This document shows, one piece after another, positions 11,059 to 22,121 of a stretch of DNA of 64,000 bases. Positions within the stretch are counted from its first letter, which is position 1. Each line of letters starts with the position of its first letter. Source of the DNA: Dipteris shenzhenensis (Eukaryota > Polypodiophyta > Polypodiopsida > Gleicheniales); assembly GCA_047967505.1 (NCBI GenBank), contig CM106538.1; one strand, 5' to 3'. Position numbers and translations under genes: made by a program. The notes beneath the pieces are model-generated. The model was given only the letters and a program-made list of their open reading frames with translations. It searched no databases and was not told the DNA's origin.

Positions 11059-11063
11059 TGAGG
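11059..11063. repeat. TSD TGAGG, left copy
   Basis: Five-base TGAGG directly before the left LTR, repeated at 13187-13191 directly after the right LTR. Five bases is the normal duplication size for plant LTR retrotransposons. Confidence 0.9.
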
Positions 11064-11406
11064 TGTTAGAATATGAAGCCAAGTTGAGTCAGTTTGGTGT
11101 GTTCTAGTGTGAGTTCTAGTCTAGTGTGTCCTATGGATGCCACGTGTCACATTGGGAGTTATCCCATATGCATAGGTGTTCACATGTGTGTGTGCGCTCT
11201 TATATAAGAGCTGTACTTGTCTAGTGTCAAATCAATCAAGTATCAAGCTACAAACTCTTTGGTCTACATGTGAGTACTTTTATTTTGGTTCATTGCTTTA
11301 GTCATCTCATTTCCATTTCATTATGTCTCTCTTTGAGTATCACTTCCTCTCTCCCTAGCCTACCCCCCCTCTCTCTCTCTCTCTCCCTCTCCACCATGTG
11401 CCTTCA
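11064..11406 (+). repeat. 5' LTR
   Basis: TG...CA termini. A TATA-type promoter box (TATATAAG) lies at 11201-11208. A CT run near 11370-11390 precedes the end. It pairs with 12852-13186. Confidence 0.93.
11201..11208 (+). promoter_or_regulatory. TATA box in 5' LTR
   Basis: TATATAAG in the context CTCTTATATAAGAGC, conserved in the 3' LTR copy. This is the likely element promoter, with R starting some 25-35 bases later. Confidence 0.7.
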
Positions 11407-11408
11407 TG

Positions 11409-11420
11409 TGGTATTAGAGC
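11409..11420 (+). promoter_or_regulatory. Primer-binding site (initiator Met tRNA type)
   Basis: TGGTATTAGAGC starts two bases after the LTR. It differs by one base from the usual plant site TGGTATCAGAGC, complementary to the 3' end of initiator Met tRNA. Confidence 0.88.
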
Positions 11421-12851
11421 CTCCCTTCCTACCTTCCCCTTCTTCTTGCTCTACCTAGAGGATGAGAGAAACCCGCAAATGGAAGCTCCTCCCACGATTG
11501 AGCTCCTTTCCACTCCTTAGCCTCACCTTCGGAGCTGACCTGGAGCTGATCTACCTCGCCATCAACTACCCCTTCTTCATACCAAAATGCCTTGCCAACG
11601 GCCGCTTCTTTTGCCTCGCCATCAGCCACCTTAGTAGCCTCGCCTCCAACTGCTCTAGTCCGCTGCAAACAGGACGTACAGTCTGTACGGAACAGTACGG
11701 ACTGATCCATATTGCACCAGGGCTGTACAACAGGCCGTACCAGCCCTCGGGACTGTCGGCAGCTGCTGCTTCTCCTACCATCGGGCACAACAGCTCCGTT
11801 CCAGCCCTTTGCCACTCAAATTGCTCCTTCAGTTCCCACGATTTGCTGCTCCACCTGCACGACATGAATCTCTCCTAAATCACGCTGCCTCCTGCTATCC
11901 ATGCTTCCTGCCCACGCTGCCAAAAAGTCCACCATTTCTACTCCTCATTCCACCCCATAATTATGCCACATCTGTCCTCATTTGCTGCAATTTCAGCAGC
12001 CCACACTGCCTATTTTCTCTGCCCATTGCTTAGTTCTGCCTCAGCCGCCATAACTTACATTCTCTGCCGCATCATTTGCAGCTGCCTACGCACCATTGCC
12101 CCTGCTCATTGCCTCTCCAAGTGTTGATACCATGGAACCTCGTACTCTTGGAGAAGTCACTGCATCTCGAGAGAAAGCACTTGCCCGTATCGGTGTGAGC
12201 TTGGACAACAGATTGCTCCATCACTTTGACCTCACTGCTTCCGCCACGGAGATCAAAGCATGTTCGAGAAGCTTCACGCTACATCTATGGACCTGACCGA
12301 TGAGCCATATCTATTGTTTACATGATCTATCTGAAGTGATAGATAATGGTTAGGAATATTTGGGTACTCTGCCCGGGGATGTTTCCCAAAATGAATGCAA
12401 TAAATAATGTGTGTTGAGTCAATAAAGGTCCTTTGCCTTAGATAGTCATCCAAAAATGATGTATTTCTTCTATATTTTTGGTGTGTGACTCCATGTTTCT
12501 AGTTATTCCCTGGAGTCAAGAGGGGGATGTACTGTGGGAGCCATGTATTGGCATTGATAGGTTCTAGTTATCAGGCCTGGCATATGAGTTACAGGATGTT
12601 GGTACATTGGTCTTCTAGACCTTTGAGTTGTTCATGCATCCATGCTGAGACATGAGCCTCTGAGTCATATTTGGGATGTAAAGCAATGTGAGTGCTCGGT
12701 CCAACCTCTAAACCATGCTCAAACTTCATCCTCTGAGTTGGCATGGGAGCCATGTCTAGTTCAGACATTGCACAGTTTAGTAGTCTTGTCACTGTTATGT
12801 TCTATCCTTGGTTCCATTCCATTAGTCTCTCACCTTGCCTTCATGGAGGCG
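11421..12851 (+). other. Interior of the small LTR element, no coding domains
   Basis: C/T-rich first half (11440-12100), then mixed sequence. A purine-rich stretch GTCAAGAGGGGGATG near 12516-12530 resembles a polypurine tract, but it lies about 320 bases before the 3' LTR instead of next to it. No known protein domain is readable on either strand. Confidence 0.6.
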
Positions 12852-13186
12852 TGTTAGAATATGAAGCCAAGTTGAGTCAGTTTGGTGTGTTCCAGTGTGA
12901 GTTCTAGTCTGGTGTGTCCTATGGATGCAACGTGTCACATTGGGAGTTATCCCATATGCATAGGTGTCATATGTGTGTGAGCGCTCTTATATAAGAGCTA
13001 TACTTGTCTAGTGTCAAATCAATCGAAGTATCAAGCTACAAGCTCTTTGGTCTACATGTGAGTACTTTCATTTTGGTTCATTGCTATAGTCATTTCATAT
13101 CCATTTCATTATGTCTCTCTTTGAGTATCACTTCCTCTCTCCCTAGCCTACCCTCTCTCTCTCTCCCTCTCCACCATGTGCCTTCA
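12852..13186 (+). repeat. 3' LTR
   Basis: Partner of 11064-11406, with the same termini and TATA box. It is followed at once by the TGAGG duplication. Confidence 0.93.
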
Positions 13187-13191
13187 TGAGG
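13187..13191. repeat. TSD TGAGG, right copy
   Basis: Matches 11059-11063. Confidence 0.9.
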
Positions 13192-14110
13192 CACCATTGT
13201 ACTTGCATCTCATCAATCAACATTCGTACTTGCCTCAATTGTCTCTCTCCATGACGTAACGGTCTCATATCCCTTCCTCTCTCACCATGTTTTCTATAGT
13301 AATGGAGGAGCTTTGTCGGTACTGGTTTCCTCAATGGCCTCCACGAAAACCTTGAGAGGATGTAAAGTAGGCTTGCGGAAAGGAATGCTCAAGGTAGCCA
13401 AAAGTCTTGTGCATAGTGTCTTCTTAAAGAATCTTGCCAATGAGGGCAAGTAAAATCAACTGGGCCAAATTACTAAGTGTACCTACAAAAGAAAGCTTGG
13501 AGATTGAAGCAGGGTGATTAGTTGGAGGGGTGGGATATCCAAGACCGTACTAACTGTGTCATCCAGCCATTAGGCAATGAAGTCCGGAACTGACTCATCA
13601 GCACGAAGTTGAGATATTATGAGACAAGATTGAGCATTGATGAAGGTCTCAACATCAACATGATCATGTGGCTTTGAGTGTATCCCAAATGGCCTTTGGG
13701 GTAGGGAGGGAACGAACCAATTGAGTCTGCAAGTCGCCACAATGAAGGATAATATCCGAGTGGGCTTTAGAACCAGCTAACAGCCATAATTGACGAGGCG
13801 CAGGTTGAGCAATGCCAGGATGAAGTTGCGTGCCTTTGACAATATCCCACAGTTCCACATGAATGAGTAACATCTAGAGGATAACAGGTGATTGAAGTAT
13901 GTGAACTGAAATGGTGGGCCAAGAAAACATCCAGCTAGGAAGTAAGGCATCTCACTCAATTTAATGACATAGACGAAAAATGAATACTTGGTAGCAACTC
14001 TCTGACTCCAAAAAACACCGCCTCCTCCATGAGCTAATAGCCCTGTGTGTCTCCGGAGGAGAATTAAGAAGAAAGTATCGAGTACGCGAATAGATCAGAA
14101 TCTGAAACCA
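13192..14110 (-). pseudogene. Ty1/copia gag relic (UBN2-type)
   Basis: Minus-strand frames broken by stops. The clearest part, 13664-13873, reads AHSDIILHCGDLQTQLV followed by IWDTLKAT, the pattern of copia gag UBN2 domains (a short hydrophobic helix, then the aWdtL motif). Downstream, in another frame, comes FINAQSCLIISQLRAD. The copia LTR at 14111-14245 lies upstream on the same strand with a degenerate primer site between. The relic is interrupted on its 3' side by the small LTR element at 11064-13186. Confidence 0.7.
14099..14110 (-). promoter_or_regulatory. Degenerate primer-binding site of the copia relic
   Basis: On the minus strand TGGTTTCAGATT directly follows an LTR-like end ...TTTCTCACA. 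It matches TGGTATCAGAGC at 9 of 12 bases. Confidence 0.5.
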
Positions 14111-14245
14111 TGTGAGAAACGAAGTGAATCATGTATGATACGATGGAAGACCAAGAAGGATTTGAAACGGTTTGAATAGTGCATGGCATGAGCTACTCTT
14201 ATAGAGCTAACCTAATATTGGAGTTATCATTATCAAAATACAACA
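14111..14245 (-). repeat. Short LTR-like sequence of the copia relic
   Basis: On the minus strand it starts TGTTGTATTTTGATAATG, holds a TATA-like CTCTATAAGAG and ends ...TTTCTCACA next to the primer site. At about 135 bases it is short for a copia LTR, so the true start may lie elsewhere. No second copy was found. Confidence 0.45.
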
Positions 14246-14284
14246 TACTCTTAAAAAACCAGAGATCTGATCCAAAATCTAGAA

Positions 14285-14460
14285 AGAGACTTTGCTTGGA
14301 AATTGTTGACAGCTGCGAAATGTTAAATAACAGCACATGCTCAGCAAGATTGTTCTTTTTGAAAGAAATGGAATGGGTTTTGCTTTGAAATTGTTGACAG
14401 CTGAGAAAAGCACATATGCAGCAAAATTGTTTAATTTTTAAAGAAATGCAATGGGTTCAA
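14285..14460. repeat. Imperfect tandem duplication, about 85-90 bp
   Basis: Two similar blocks share TTTGCTT(T/G)GAAATTGTTGACAG, then GCACAT, CAGCAA(A/G)ATTGTT and AAAGAAATG(C/G)AATGGG. They lie just after the last recognised exon of the helicase/PARP gene. On the minus strand each copy holds a TTTC(T/G)CAG word followed by CTGTCAACAATTTC, which looks like a splice acceptor. Confidence 0.75.
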
Positions 14461-17400
14461 TATACCTCCATACCAGACCTGGATAAACCTCACACAGCAG
14501 CAGTTTGTTGCTTCCCTTTGTGTAAAGTTGTTGAGCACTTTTAGATGAGTCTGTTGCGAAATAACAACCCTGTAGACCCAACTTGAAAAAGTCATAAATT
14601 CCCTCTAGACATGAACAGAACCTCAGACAACTAAAAGAAACAGAGAACCCACCACTCCAAACATGTTCCTCTTGTCCCTTGCAGGGAGTCGGAAACCATT
14701 TCTTATTATACCCTGAATCCCTTTATCGTCAGTACCATGAAATAGGTGCTGGGAAGGCTTTGTGGGCTTGATCAGCTCACGTTGAGCTTTCAGGCAGAGC
14801 GTTTGTAGTTTCAAATTCCGGATCTTTTCAATCTTTGTGACTCGAGGGAATATATTGTGGGTAGGCTGAATGTATTTCTGTGTTCTGTCCATGACCTACA
14901 TCATAGAAATTTGTGAGTCAATTAGGATTGTCCCAATGTTTCAGACACCTACTGATCAGTGCTCTTGCTTATATAGTTGATCGTTCCAACAGATTATAAA
15001 AAACATACAATATAAAAAAGCCTACTAATCGATACCCTAGCCAGTGATCTTCATTGATCCAATGATTGGAATTATTTTTAAACATGCGGAAAAGCACACT
15101 AACCGTGTAATACTCGTCTGCATTTTCACCATTGCTTTTAATCTCTTCTATGAGAAAACCTTGTTCTGTACTTGATTGTATATCCTGTAATTGTTTAGCA
15201 ATTTCATTGTATTTCTGTTGCATCTCTCTTTTTGCTATCTCCTTCTCTATCTCTCCACATACTTTACAAGGCACCTTACTGCAATTCACAGAGCACAGCT
15301 GAGCACATATATGCCCGCAGCTTAATTTCTTTCCGCATATTTGATCACACTTAAAAAAAGGGAGACGTAGCTGTGCCTGCTTTTCCCAGCATTTACATTC
15401 CTTCATGTGCCCACAACCTTCTAATCTAACCGAAGTTGCATTGTTGCAAAGCTTTTCTGCTTCGTCTTCCGAGCACAACCTCGTGAGCTTTTGTGCACAG
15501 TTTCTGCATGTGTATTTGATGCTGATCTTGCACTTCGGATGATCACCAATGTGACAAGTATCTGAGCACATATGACCGCAATTCAGTAAAGCTGGACATG
15601 GTCTCTTGCATAGTTTTGGAGTAAATGCGTCTGCATGTCGGCTGTGTATGCCAAAAGCTGAGGTTTCTGGATGACGAGGGCACATCACGGGGATGACATT
15701 TCCAAAGCATGCTTTTCTTTCAAAATACTGAACCAAAGTCTGCCAGTCGTGAGATTTTGCTGTTAAGGTGGAATGATTTCCACACAGATATACCGCGCTT
15801 CTTGCACGTGATACGGATACACACAACCTATTTCGTAAATTCAAATATCCAATTTTACCATCCTCATTGGAACGAACGAGGGAAACTATGACAATTCTGT
15901 TCTCGGATCCCTGTAACAAGTTTTAAGCCTTAGTCACTTCCAATACCTTGCAAGGAAGCCTCTCTAGAGTCTACATTCTGCAAGGCCATCGTGATGCAAA
16001 AGTCCAGTTTTGAACTTAACCTGGAATCTATCGATTGAGTGCACACCAATGTCACCTTCATCTTCTTGGATATCTTTCAAACTTTTGCGAATCAGTGCAA
16101 CCTGAAGCAGAAAAAAAGTTTCAACCTACGGAGTGACTAAATACATTCTGCATAAAATGCACAAAAATCACATGCCCTCTCTCTGCTGGGGTGCTTCCTC
16201 TGCTTTGGCAAACAGATTTACAATGCAGGGGAAGAGAGGGTTACAATACTTGTCCATTATAAGCAGCAAGAACGGTGATTTCTTCTGAATTGCAACCTTG
16301 AGCTAAAAGCCACTTTACAAGTGCAACCACCATGTGTACTTCGCCATCATTTGAATAGCTCCTCTGCGCCGTTTCTCTATGGGAATGAGACCAGAAAAAC
16401 ATGCTTGTCCTCATACACGAAGGTGGCCGATTTCGGTTACCAGAAACTAATTCCAGGTTCGTTCTCAAATTAGGATAGATAGGCAAAAGCATGGGCAAAA
16501 ACTCATCTCGCATTCTACACTGTAGATTCAAGGTTTTATACGGAATGGTTTTGCTTTCTGCAATCCTCTCAAACAAGGAAACTCCAAGATTGTGCCTGCA
16601 GGATCGATTCACCCAAATCAGGAAGAACAACTCAAAGCATGGGTGTGCAAATCTGACGCTATTTGCATGATGACGGCATATGTATATTACCAGAGATCCA
16701 ACTCATAACTCGACACAGATGGTCTGAGTTGACGGTGGTCTCCAATAAGAATGCAGTGCTGGACGCTTGGCCGAAGCAGTGCCAAAAGCTGAGCCTCAAG
16801 GATCTCTCCTGCTTCTTCCACCACAATGATGGATGGAGAAAGAATACTCAAGATATCTTGGTGGAGAGCAGCTCCCTGTACCCAAAGCAGGCAGCTGCAT
16901 CACTCTTGGGAATGAATTTAAACTGAATATTGGGTTGCTACCAGATTGATATGCCGATCCAAAGAAAAGAAATCGAATTTCATGGCATCCGTATTAACTT
17001 ACTGTCGTGGTCATGCCCACAATCTTTGCGCTCTCCAGAACTTTGACCCTTCTTCGCTTCATGATTTCATCATTGTCCTGACAGATGCAATCATATTTCT
17101 CCCTGAGGACAGAGAGCTGGGCTGAAGTTGCTTCCACACTTTTCTGCATGATCACCACAATCAGGATGCATCTTTGCTCATCCGACAGCTGCCATGGGTT
17201 GACTCGAAGCAGCCACTCGTATTTCTGAATATCAACCTGCACATGATTCAAAGCTTCTCATTGATCTCATAAATCTTACTCTTCAGCGAACTCGATTGAG
17301 CGCATCATCAAGTTGTGAACTTACGTAGAACAGCTGGAAATTGGGCAGTAGCAGGTCATCGGTTTGATTCTTGAAGCGCTTGATCTTGTTGTGCAGGGAG

Positions 17401-20120
17401 TTGGTTTCCCCTTTGCTCGCCGATCTAGTGAACTTCACATCCTGCATGTCTTCCCACTCTGCGTTCCTTTCTTCATACTCTTCTTCCTCTACGTCGAAGT
17501 CTCCTTTCTCGCTCGACTCATCGGATTCGTCCTTTGATGATGAAGAAAGTGATGACAGAATCATATCCTCAGGCGAGGATCTCATTAACAAACAATTTTG
17601 CACAAGCTTGAAAATTCCTGCGCTGGGTATCCACGCCTTCAAGTTCTTATGCAAGGCTTGTCGAAGTTGGATGGAAAGAGCTGGATCATGGGAGCCTTGA
17701 GACAACCCATCCTGTAAAGCTTTCTGTACCGACATGCCCTGAGGTAGAGACTTCAGTAACGCCTTATGTTGTGGGATATGAGAAAGAAATTGGTCAAGCA
17801 GTCCTTCTGGCGCATGCGATATGAGTGCCTTCATACTAAACGACTTGCATCCATGCAAATCCTCCAAGAGCTCTTCCATCTCGGCCTGTAGTTGCTCTAA
17901 CTTTCTCGCGTTATCCCTCCAATCAGGGCTGAACTCATCGGCTCTGTCCATCACATTGGTAAGATTGCATTTCTGCAAATTTACGTTCGTTCCCCGTCCA
18001 CCAACTCGTACCAGACCACCAGGCTGCCCACAGAATTCGAGGCAAGACTCCAGAAATTGATCCAGTGCTTGGTTCTTGAACGTGACGACCAATATTGGCC
18101 GACGGGGTAGTGTACTCGCTGAGAGCAACAACTCCAGAATTTTCACGCCCAAGAAAGTTTTACCTGTGCACACGATGCATTAATGCGAGCTGGAGCTTCC
18201 TTGCAGGTATTCAGTCGGAAGCTTTCGCAATCCATAGCTCCTTGAAGTCGTTCAGGATGGATTTAGCATCAAGGAAAGAGTGCAAAGATTTGGCACGTCG
18301 AAAAGAGTAGGGAAGATGCACTGACCTGTTCCCGGAGGCCCTTGAATCAATGAGAGCCGGTTGTTCAAAGTGTGTTGGACTGCTTGGATTTGGCTCACGT
18401 CAAATGTGGTTTCGTATCCTTGCTGTTGCAGCCGATCGAAATCTGAAGCGCCTCCTCGGATTACTTCCGCTCCCATGCTATCCTTCGTAAAGATGCACCT
18501 CCAGTTTAGAATGGTGTCCGATTCTAGATACGCAGGGACCCTGCTTGCCGGCAAACGAAGATGTACAAGCTCGTCTTCGAACGGAATTTCTTCCGGATCA
18601 ATCTTCTGCAATGCTTTCAGCACAGGCTTGTACGCCTTATAATATGTTGGGCTCTCCGCGATCAACATGTCCGTTCCTCTTAGAACGCGTCCTACCCAGG
18701 AAACGTCGGAATCTTGATTGCTGTCGGAATCGGTTGCTTGCAAAATCTCGATGGAAAGAATGGCTTTTGTCTCCCCTGCCTTTTCGCTGGCGAGCACTAC
18801 AGCCCAAATTGGGGACTGGAAATCGCAACCGTCATCGCAAATGCAAAGGAGGCTTCCTGACATTGGTAACACAACGTCTTTGTACCCTTTTTCGCCACCT
18901 GAGAGGCGACATTCCAGAGCAATAACCAATCCCGGCAAGGTTTCACGAAAAGCGACCCCAATCGGGTTCGCGTGAATCCAGACTCTCATGTCCCTCTCAT
19001 CCAGCTCTCCGGCTCTGAAAGCCGAGATGCCTTTTTTCAGAGCAGCGAAGCAATCTTCTCTGAGTAACCTGAAATATGTATCGAGGTAAGTATCGGGAGA
19101 TCCGTATCCTTTGCCAACTTTGATCACCGGAAGTGGCACAGCACAGCGGACGGAGTTGCCGAGTTCTGAATCCATGGGTAGCAAAGGGAGCTTCTCCCAG
19201 CTACGATTTTCTGCTTCAGCAACGTTAGCAGCGAGCTTAAGGACGCGTAGAAGGAAATCCGTCGAGGGACATCCATGGCAGATGGAATTGGGGACCGGAG
19301 ATAGATAGCTACCGGCAGAATTACAAGCATTCGCAATCGCCGCACATTGCACGAGCTCCTGAATGAGGGGTATCATTGACGAAAGAGAATTTGGAAAGTG
19401 TTGCAACAACGTAAGCACGAATCTGGGGATCATCATCGCGGACTTGAAATGGGAGACGGATTTTCGCAGAGCATGGACGGATGTGAGGAATTCGGAGTTG
19501 GGGAAGAGGCGGAGGAAATCCTTGAGCCGGGAACTGTAGAGGACGTTGGATTGGCGCCATTGACACAAGGTGTCGACGATCTCCAAAATGCCGGACACCA
19601 TTTCCAACGTCGGAGATGTCTGTGCCAAAGCAAGTTTCAGTCCCGTCGGACATTTGGTGATTTCTCGGAGAACCAAACCAGGATCCTCTTTGAATTTGTC
19701 GATGACGATCGTCAAGTAGGAGTCGATGGCTTGTGAGTTCCTCGCTGCACAGCCAACCAGGCGCGCAAATACCGCCTTTGGCTTCTCTGAATCGTCGTTG
19801 GTTTTGAATTCTAAGTAATCTCCGACGCTCAGAATCATGAATCCCGTATCGACAGCACTGAATCGGAAGTATACCTGTTTGTGAGCATTACCGATCACGT
19901 CGCTGCTGCTGCTGCTGGCGCTGTTGCAGCGAAGATCATTCGCGGCAGTACCACCGTTTAATTCTGGCAATGGGGAAAGGAATCCGAAATCGTGGAAGAG
20001 ACGGACGATCTTTCCTGTGTGCAAGGATCGGCCACCGGAGAGGGGGATCTTTTTGAAATTGTTGCGGTGATTGAACGGAGTTCGATAAGCATTGCGTTGC
20101 GTCGACGATGCAGTCATCAT
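14438..20120 (-). CDS. ZNFX1-like: ZNFX1-type SF1 helicase with NFX1 zinc fingers and partial PARP domain
   Basis: Proposed exons: 20120-18326, 18163-17325, 17236-17003, 16875-16691, 16595-16250, 16101-16021, 15910-15104, 14895-14653, 14569-14489 (or read on to TAA at 14438). All introns are GT-AG and all phases agree, giving 1537 codons to 14489. Residues 1-580 form a helical N-terminal region. SF1 motifs follow: GPPGTGK (about 593-599), VEEAGE, LIGDHRQLRP, LQCRMRDE, SIDRFQGSENRIVIVSLVRS and NRLCVSVSRARS. Cys/His-rich NFX1-type fingers (about 1237-1380, for example CKRPCPALLNCGH) and a short coiled coil come next, then LFHGT and CYFATDSSKSAQQLY of a PARP fold. ZNFX1 relatives act with Argonaute and RNA-dependent RNA polymerase in silencing and bind viral RNA in animals; the role here is inferred. 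The last PARP part, with the catalytic Glu, was not found, and retroelements begin about 190 bases past the putative stop. Confidence 0.88.
14489..14895 (-). other. PARP catalytic-domain exons (N-terminal two thirds)
   Basis: Exon 14895-14653 opens in phase 0 after GATGTAG and reads VTKIEKIRNLKLQTLCL (the usual lead-in to PARP), LFHGTDDKGIQGIIRNGFRL (first catalytic His in HGT) and NMFGV. Exon 14569-14489 begins after CTACAG and reads GCYFATDSSKSAQQLY (catalytic Tyr in CYFA), then KLLLCE. Across the junction this gives the expected MFGVG-Y-FA-SKS order. The final strand with the third catalytic residue (Glu in PARP1; other residues in mono-ADP-ribosyl transferases) is missing. The donor after GAG at 14489 is the best guess; GT sites a few codons later are also possible. 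Confidence 0.85.
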
Positions 20121-20510
20121 GTAAGCTGTGGAAGCAAAGGACGTAGTTGATTGCTACAAGACAGGAAAAAAAAACTGCTAGGGAGCGACGGAAATGAAGG
20201 TTCGAAGCTGTGGAAATGACGAACAAAAACATGGGGTGGCAGCATTTTTGGACGGACGAAAAGTGATTCGACAGAATATTTATTGATTCCGGCGTGAAGT
20301 GGGGCGTTTTGTTCACGCTCCACTTTTGTGTTTTTCGGTCTTCTATTGGGCACTTTAGGGCAGACTCCTCGGATGAGGATGGGTTTAATAATCAGGACGA
20401 GTAGCATGACCCGTCTACCACGCGTTAAATCAAACAATGCTCGGCTCGGCTTGGCTCTATGCTCAGTTTACTCAACGATTCAACTAGATGAGTAGCCATC
20501 TGATGTTGAT
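20121..20510 (-). promoter_or_regulatory. Upstream region of the helicase/PARP gene
   Basis: Probable 5' UTR and promoter. The ATG at 20120 is the first of two adjacent Met codons, with no in-frame continuation into a known domain upstream. No clear TATA box at a convincing distance was identified. Confidence 0.35.
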
Positions 20511-20568
20511 CGAGGGGCAAATGATGTTGATCGAGGGGCAAATGTTGATCGACGGGCAAATCATTTGC
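20511..20568. repeat. Three-copy tandem repeat, about 21 bp
   Basis: Units built on GTTGATCGA(G/C)GGGCAAAT occur three times in a row, the last shortened by three bases. It lies in the upstream region of the helicase gene. Confidence 0.85.
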
Positions 20569-20590
20569 TCAAAAAATCCCCCGCCCCCTT

Positions 20591-20613
20591 CTCTCTCTCT
20601 CTCTCTCTCTCTC
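20591..20613. repeat. (CT)n microsatellite
   Basis: Short perfect CT run within a C-rich stretch. Confidence 0.9.
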
Positions 20614-21986
20614 CACGTATAATATTTCTCTGTTCATCACACACCCATGTGTGCTCTCTCTACATTAAGTGTCTTCCTCAATTGCATACACAGAGAGACT
20701 CAAACAAAGGAGATCCCTCTTCTCCCTTCTCGTCAATGTTTGGTTACGGGCCTGCCCTGCCTTTTTTTCAAGGAATAAAATTTCTCGAATTGAACTTGGT
20801 CTATGCAACAAAGGGTTTGGTTATAATACTACATCTATTCATCATAGGTTATAGTAGCATCTTTGAAAGACTCATACTTTTTCCCCTCCTTTTTTTCTCA
20901 AGGCTAAGGGCCAATGCTCTACTAGCTCGCTTGATAGATATCTCTAGAAATTCATCATAAATGCCCTCTCGAACACACGCTCTGGACCTTGTAATGCAAA
21001 CTTAGCCTGGAGCAATCAGTAGAGCCACTCTAGATGAAGATCCTTTTCAATTAGTTTCGTGAACATCTCAAGGCATTGATTTTTTCTCTTTGAAGGATTC
21101 CTTGACCAACGTCCACAATTCTATACCCATTCCTTTTGATCTTTCCACTGATCATATAGTTTTGCAGAATGAGGATGAGACCAAGTTCTTCACCCGATGA
21201 CCACTAGAGTTTGCAAGGATATGCTCCATCGAGCCATCTTGTAGAGCAAATAAGATGACGATTGCTCACGGGTGAGCTAGGATCCATGTGCGACTACAAG
21301 AGATTCCAGGAGATAGTCATAAGCCTATTGAGCTCAGTGATGAGCACGGTATCAAAGTGGAGCACATGGCGCAGCTGCTACATAGGTCAACATGAACCTG
21401 TGAAGAAAGGAGGATCTCACACATGGTAATATCGTCAAAGCCTCCAAAACACTTGTCATGCATGCATAGGATAAATTCACATGCAGATTGCATCAACCAG
21501 CACCACACAATAATCCCAATGGAAGCTTACATCTCTAACACGGGGCTCAAGCTGCAAAGAGCCTCAACAAATAAAGCAAAACAGATTTTGCCAAAAGGAG
21601 ATACACAAAGCAAAGTGTTCTCTAAAAAGGAGAACTTGAAATTTGCCAAAATAGATCATGTCCTTCCAAAGAATGGTATGATCATTAAGCAGCAACACAC
21701 CTGCCTGTTGATTGCCAAAGATGGAGATTAAAGAAACCAAATGATTTTCTAAATGCATGAACAGAAAACAAACTGTCGCAAGAGAAGATACGAGTTTTAT
21801 TCCACATATATTTTTGAGTAATCAGAAGGCCCGTCCTCCGTCATCAGATGCGCTCGTATCAGCAATACACATTTCTGCATAATTCTCCATGACATGAGTT
21901 GTTTCCTTGTGCACCTTTTCTTTTGCAAATGTATCGGATACAACTTACAAGGACCCAATGGATTGTCGATTCCGTTTCTCTAACCC

Positions 21987-21990
<4 letters not shown>
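20614..21990. other. No gene recognised
   Basis: Open frames up to 131 codons occur (for example 20565-20960 plus), but their composition follows the CT-rich DNA and no motif is seen. No repeat ends were found. Confidence 0.5.

Positions 21991-22037
<47 letters not shown>
21991..22037. repeat. (CT)n microsatellite, 47 bp
   Basis: Perfect CT run. It lies inside or just before a putative LTR end at 22120. Confidence 0.97.
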
Positions 22038-22040
<3 letters not shown>

Positions 22041-22121
22041 TAGATGCAAATTATGCCTCGTAATAGGTTTAAAGAAGGTCTCATTGTGATTTACATTATC
22101 ATTAACCGTTGCATGTTACAT

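Larger units (their letters stand above)
11064..13186 (+). mobile_element. Small non-autonomous LTR retrotransposon (TRIM/LARD-like)
   Basis: Two LTRs of 343 and 335 bases (11064-11406 and 12852-13186), nearly identical, each starting TGTTAGAATATGAAG and ending CATGTGCCTTCA, flanked by TGAGG. The 1.45-kb interior begins two bases after the left LTR with a primer-binding site and has no gag, protease, RT or integrase. Its open frames (for example 11462-11878) match nothing I know. Movement would need proteins from another element. The high LTR identity, with a few substitutions and a CT-length difference, suggests a fairly recent insertion. Confidence 0.93.

Noticed and set aside
11462-11878. 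138-codon frame inside the small LTR element as an accessory gene
   Set aside because: No motif, a competing frame of similar length on the other strand, and C/T-rich composition; better treated as non-coding interior.
17371-19736. Plus-strand open frames up to 126 codons opposite the helicase exons
   Set aside because: Shadows of the coding strand; the minus strand carries the conserved helicase motifs and splice sites.
20565-20960. 131-codon plus-strand open frame as a gene
   Set aside because: The Ser/Leu repeats come from the CT microsatellite, and no domain, intron signals or conserved motif is visible.
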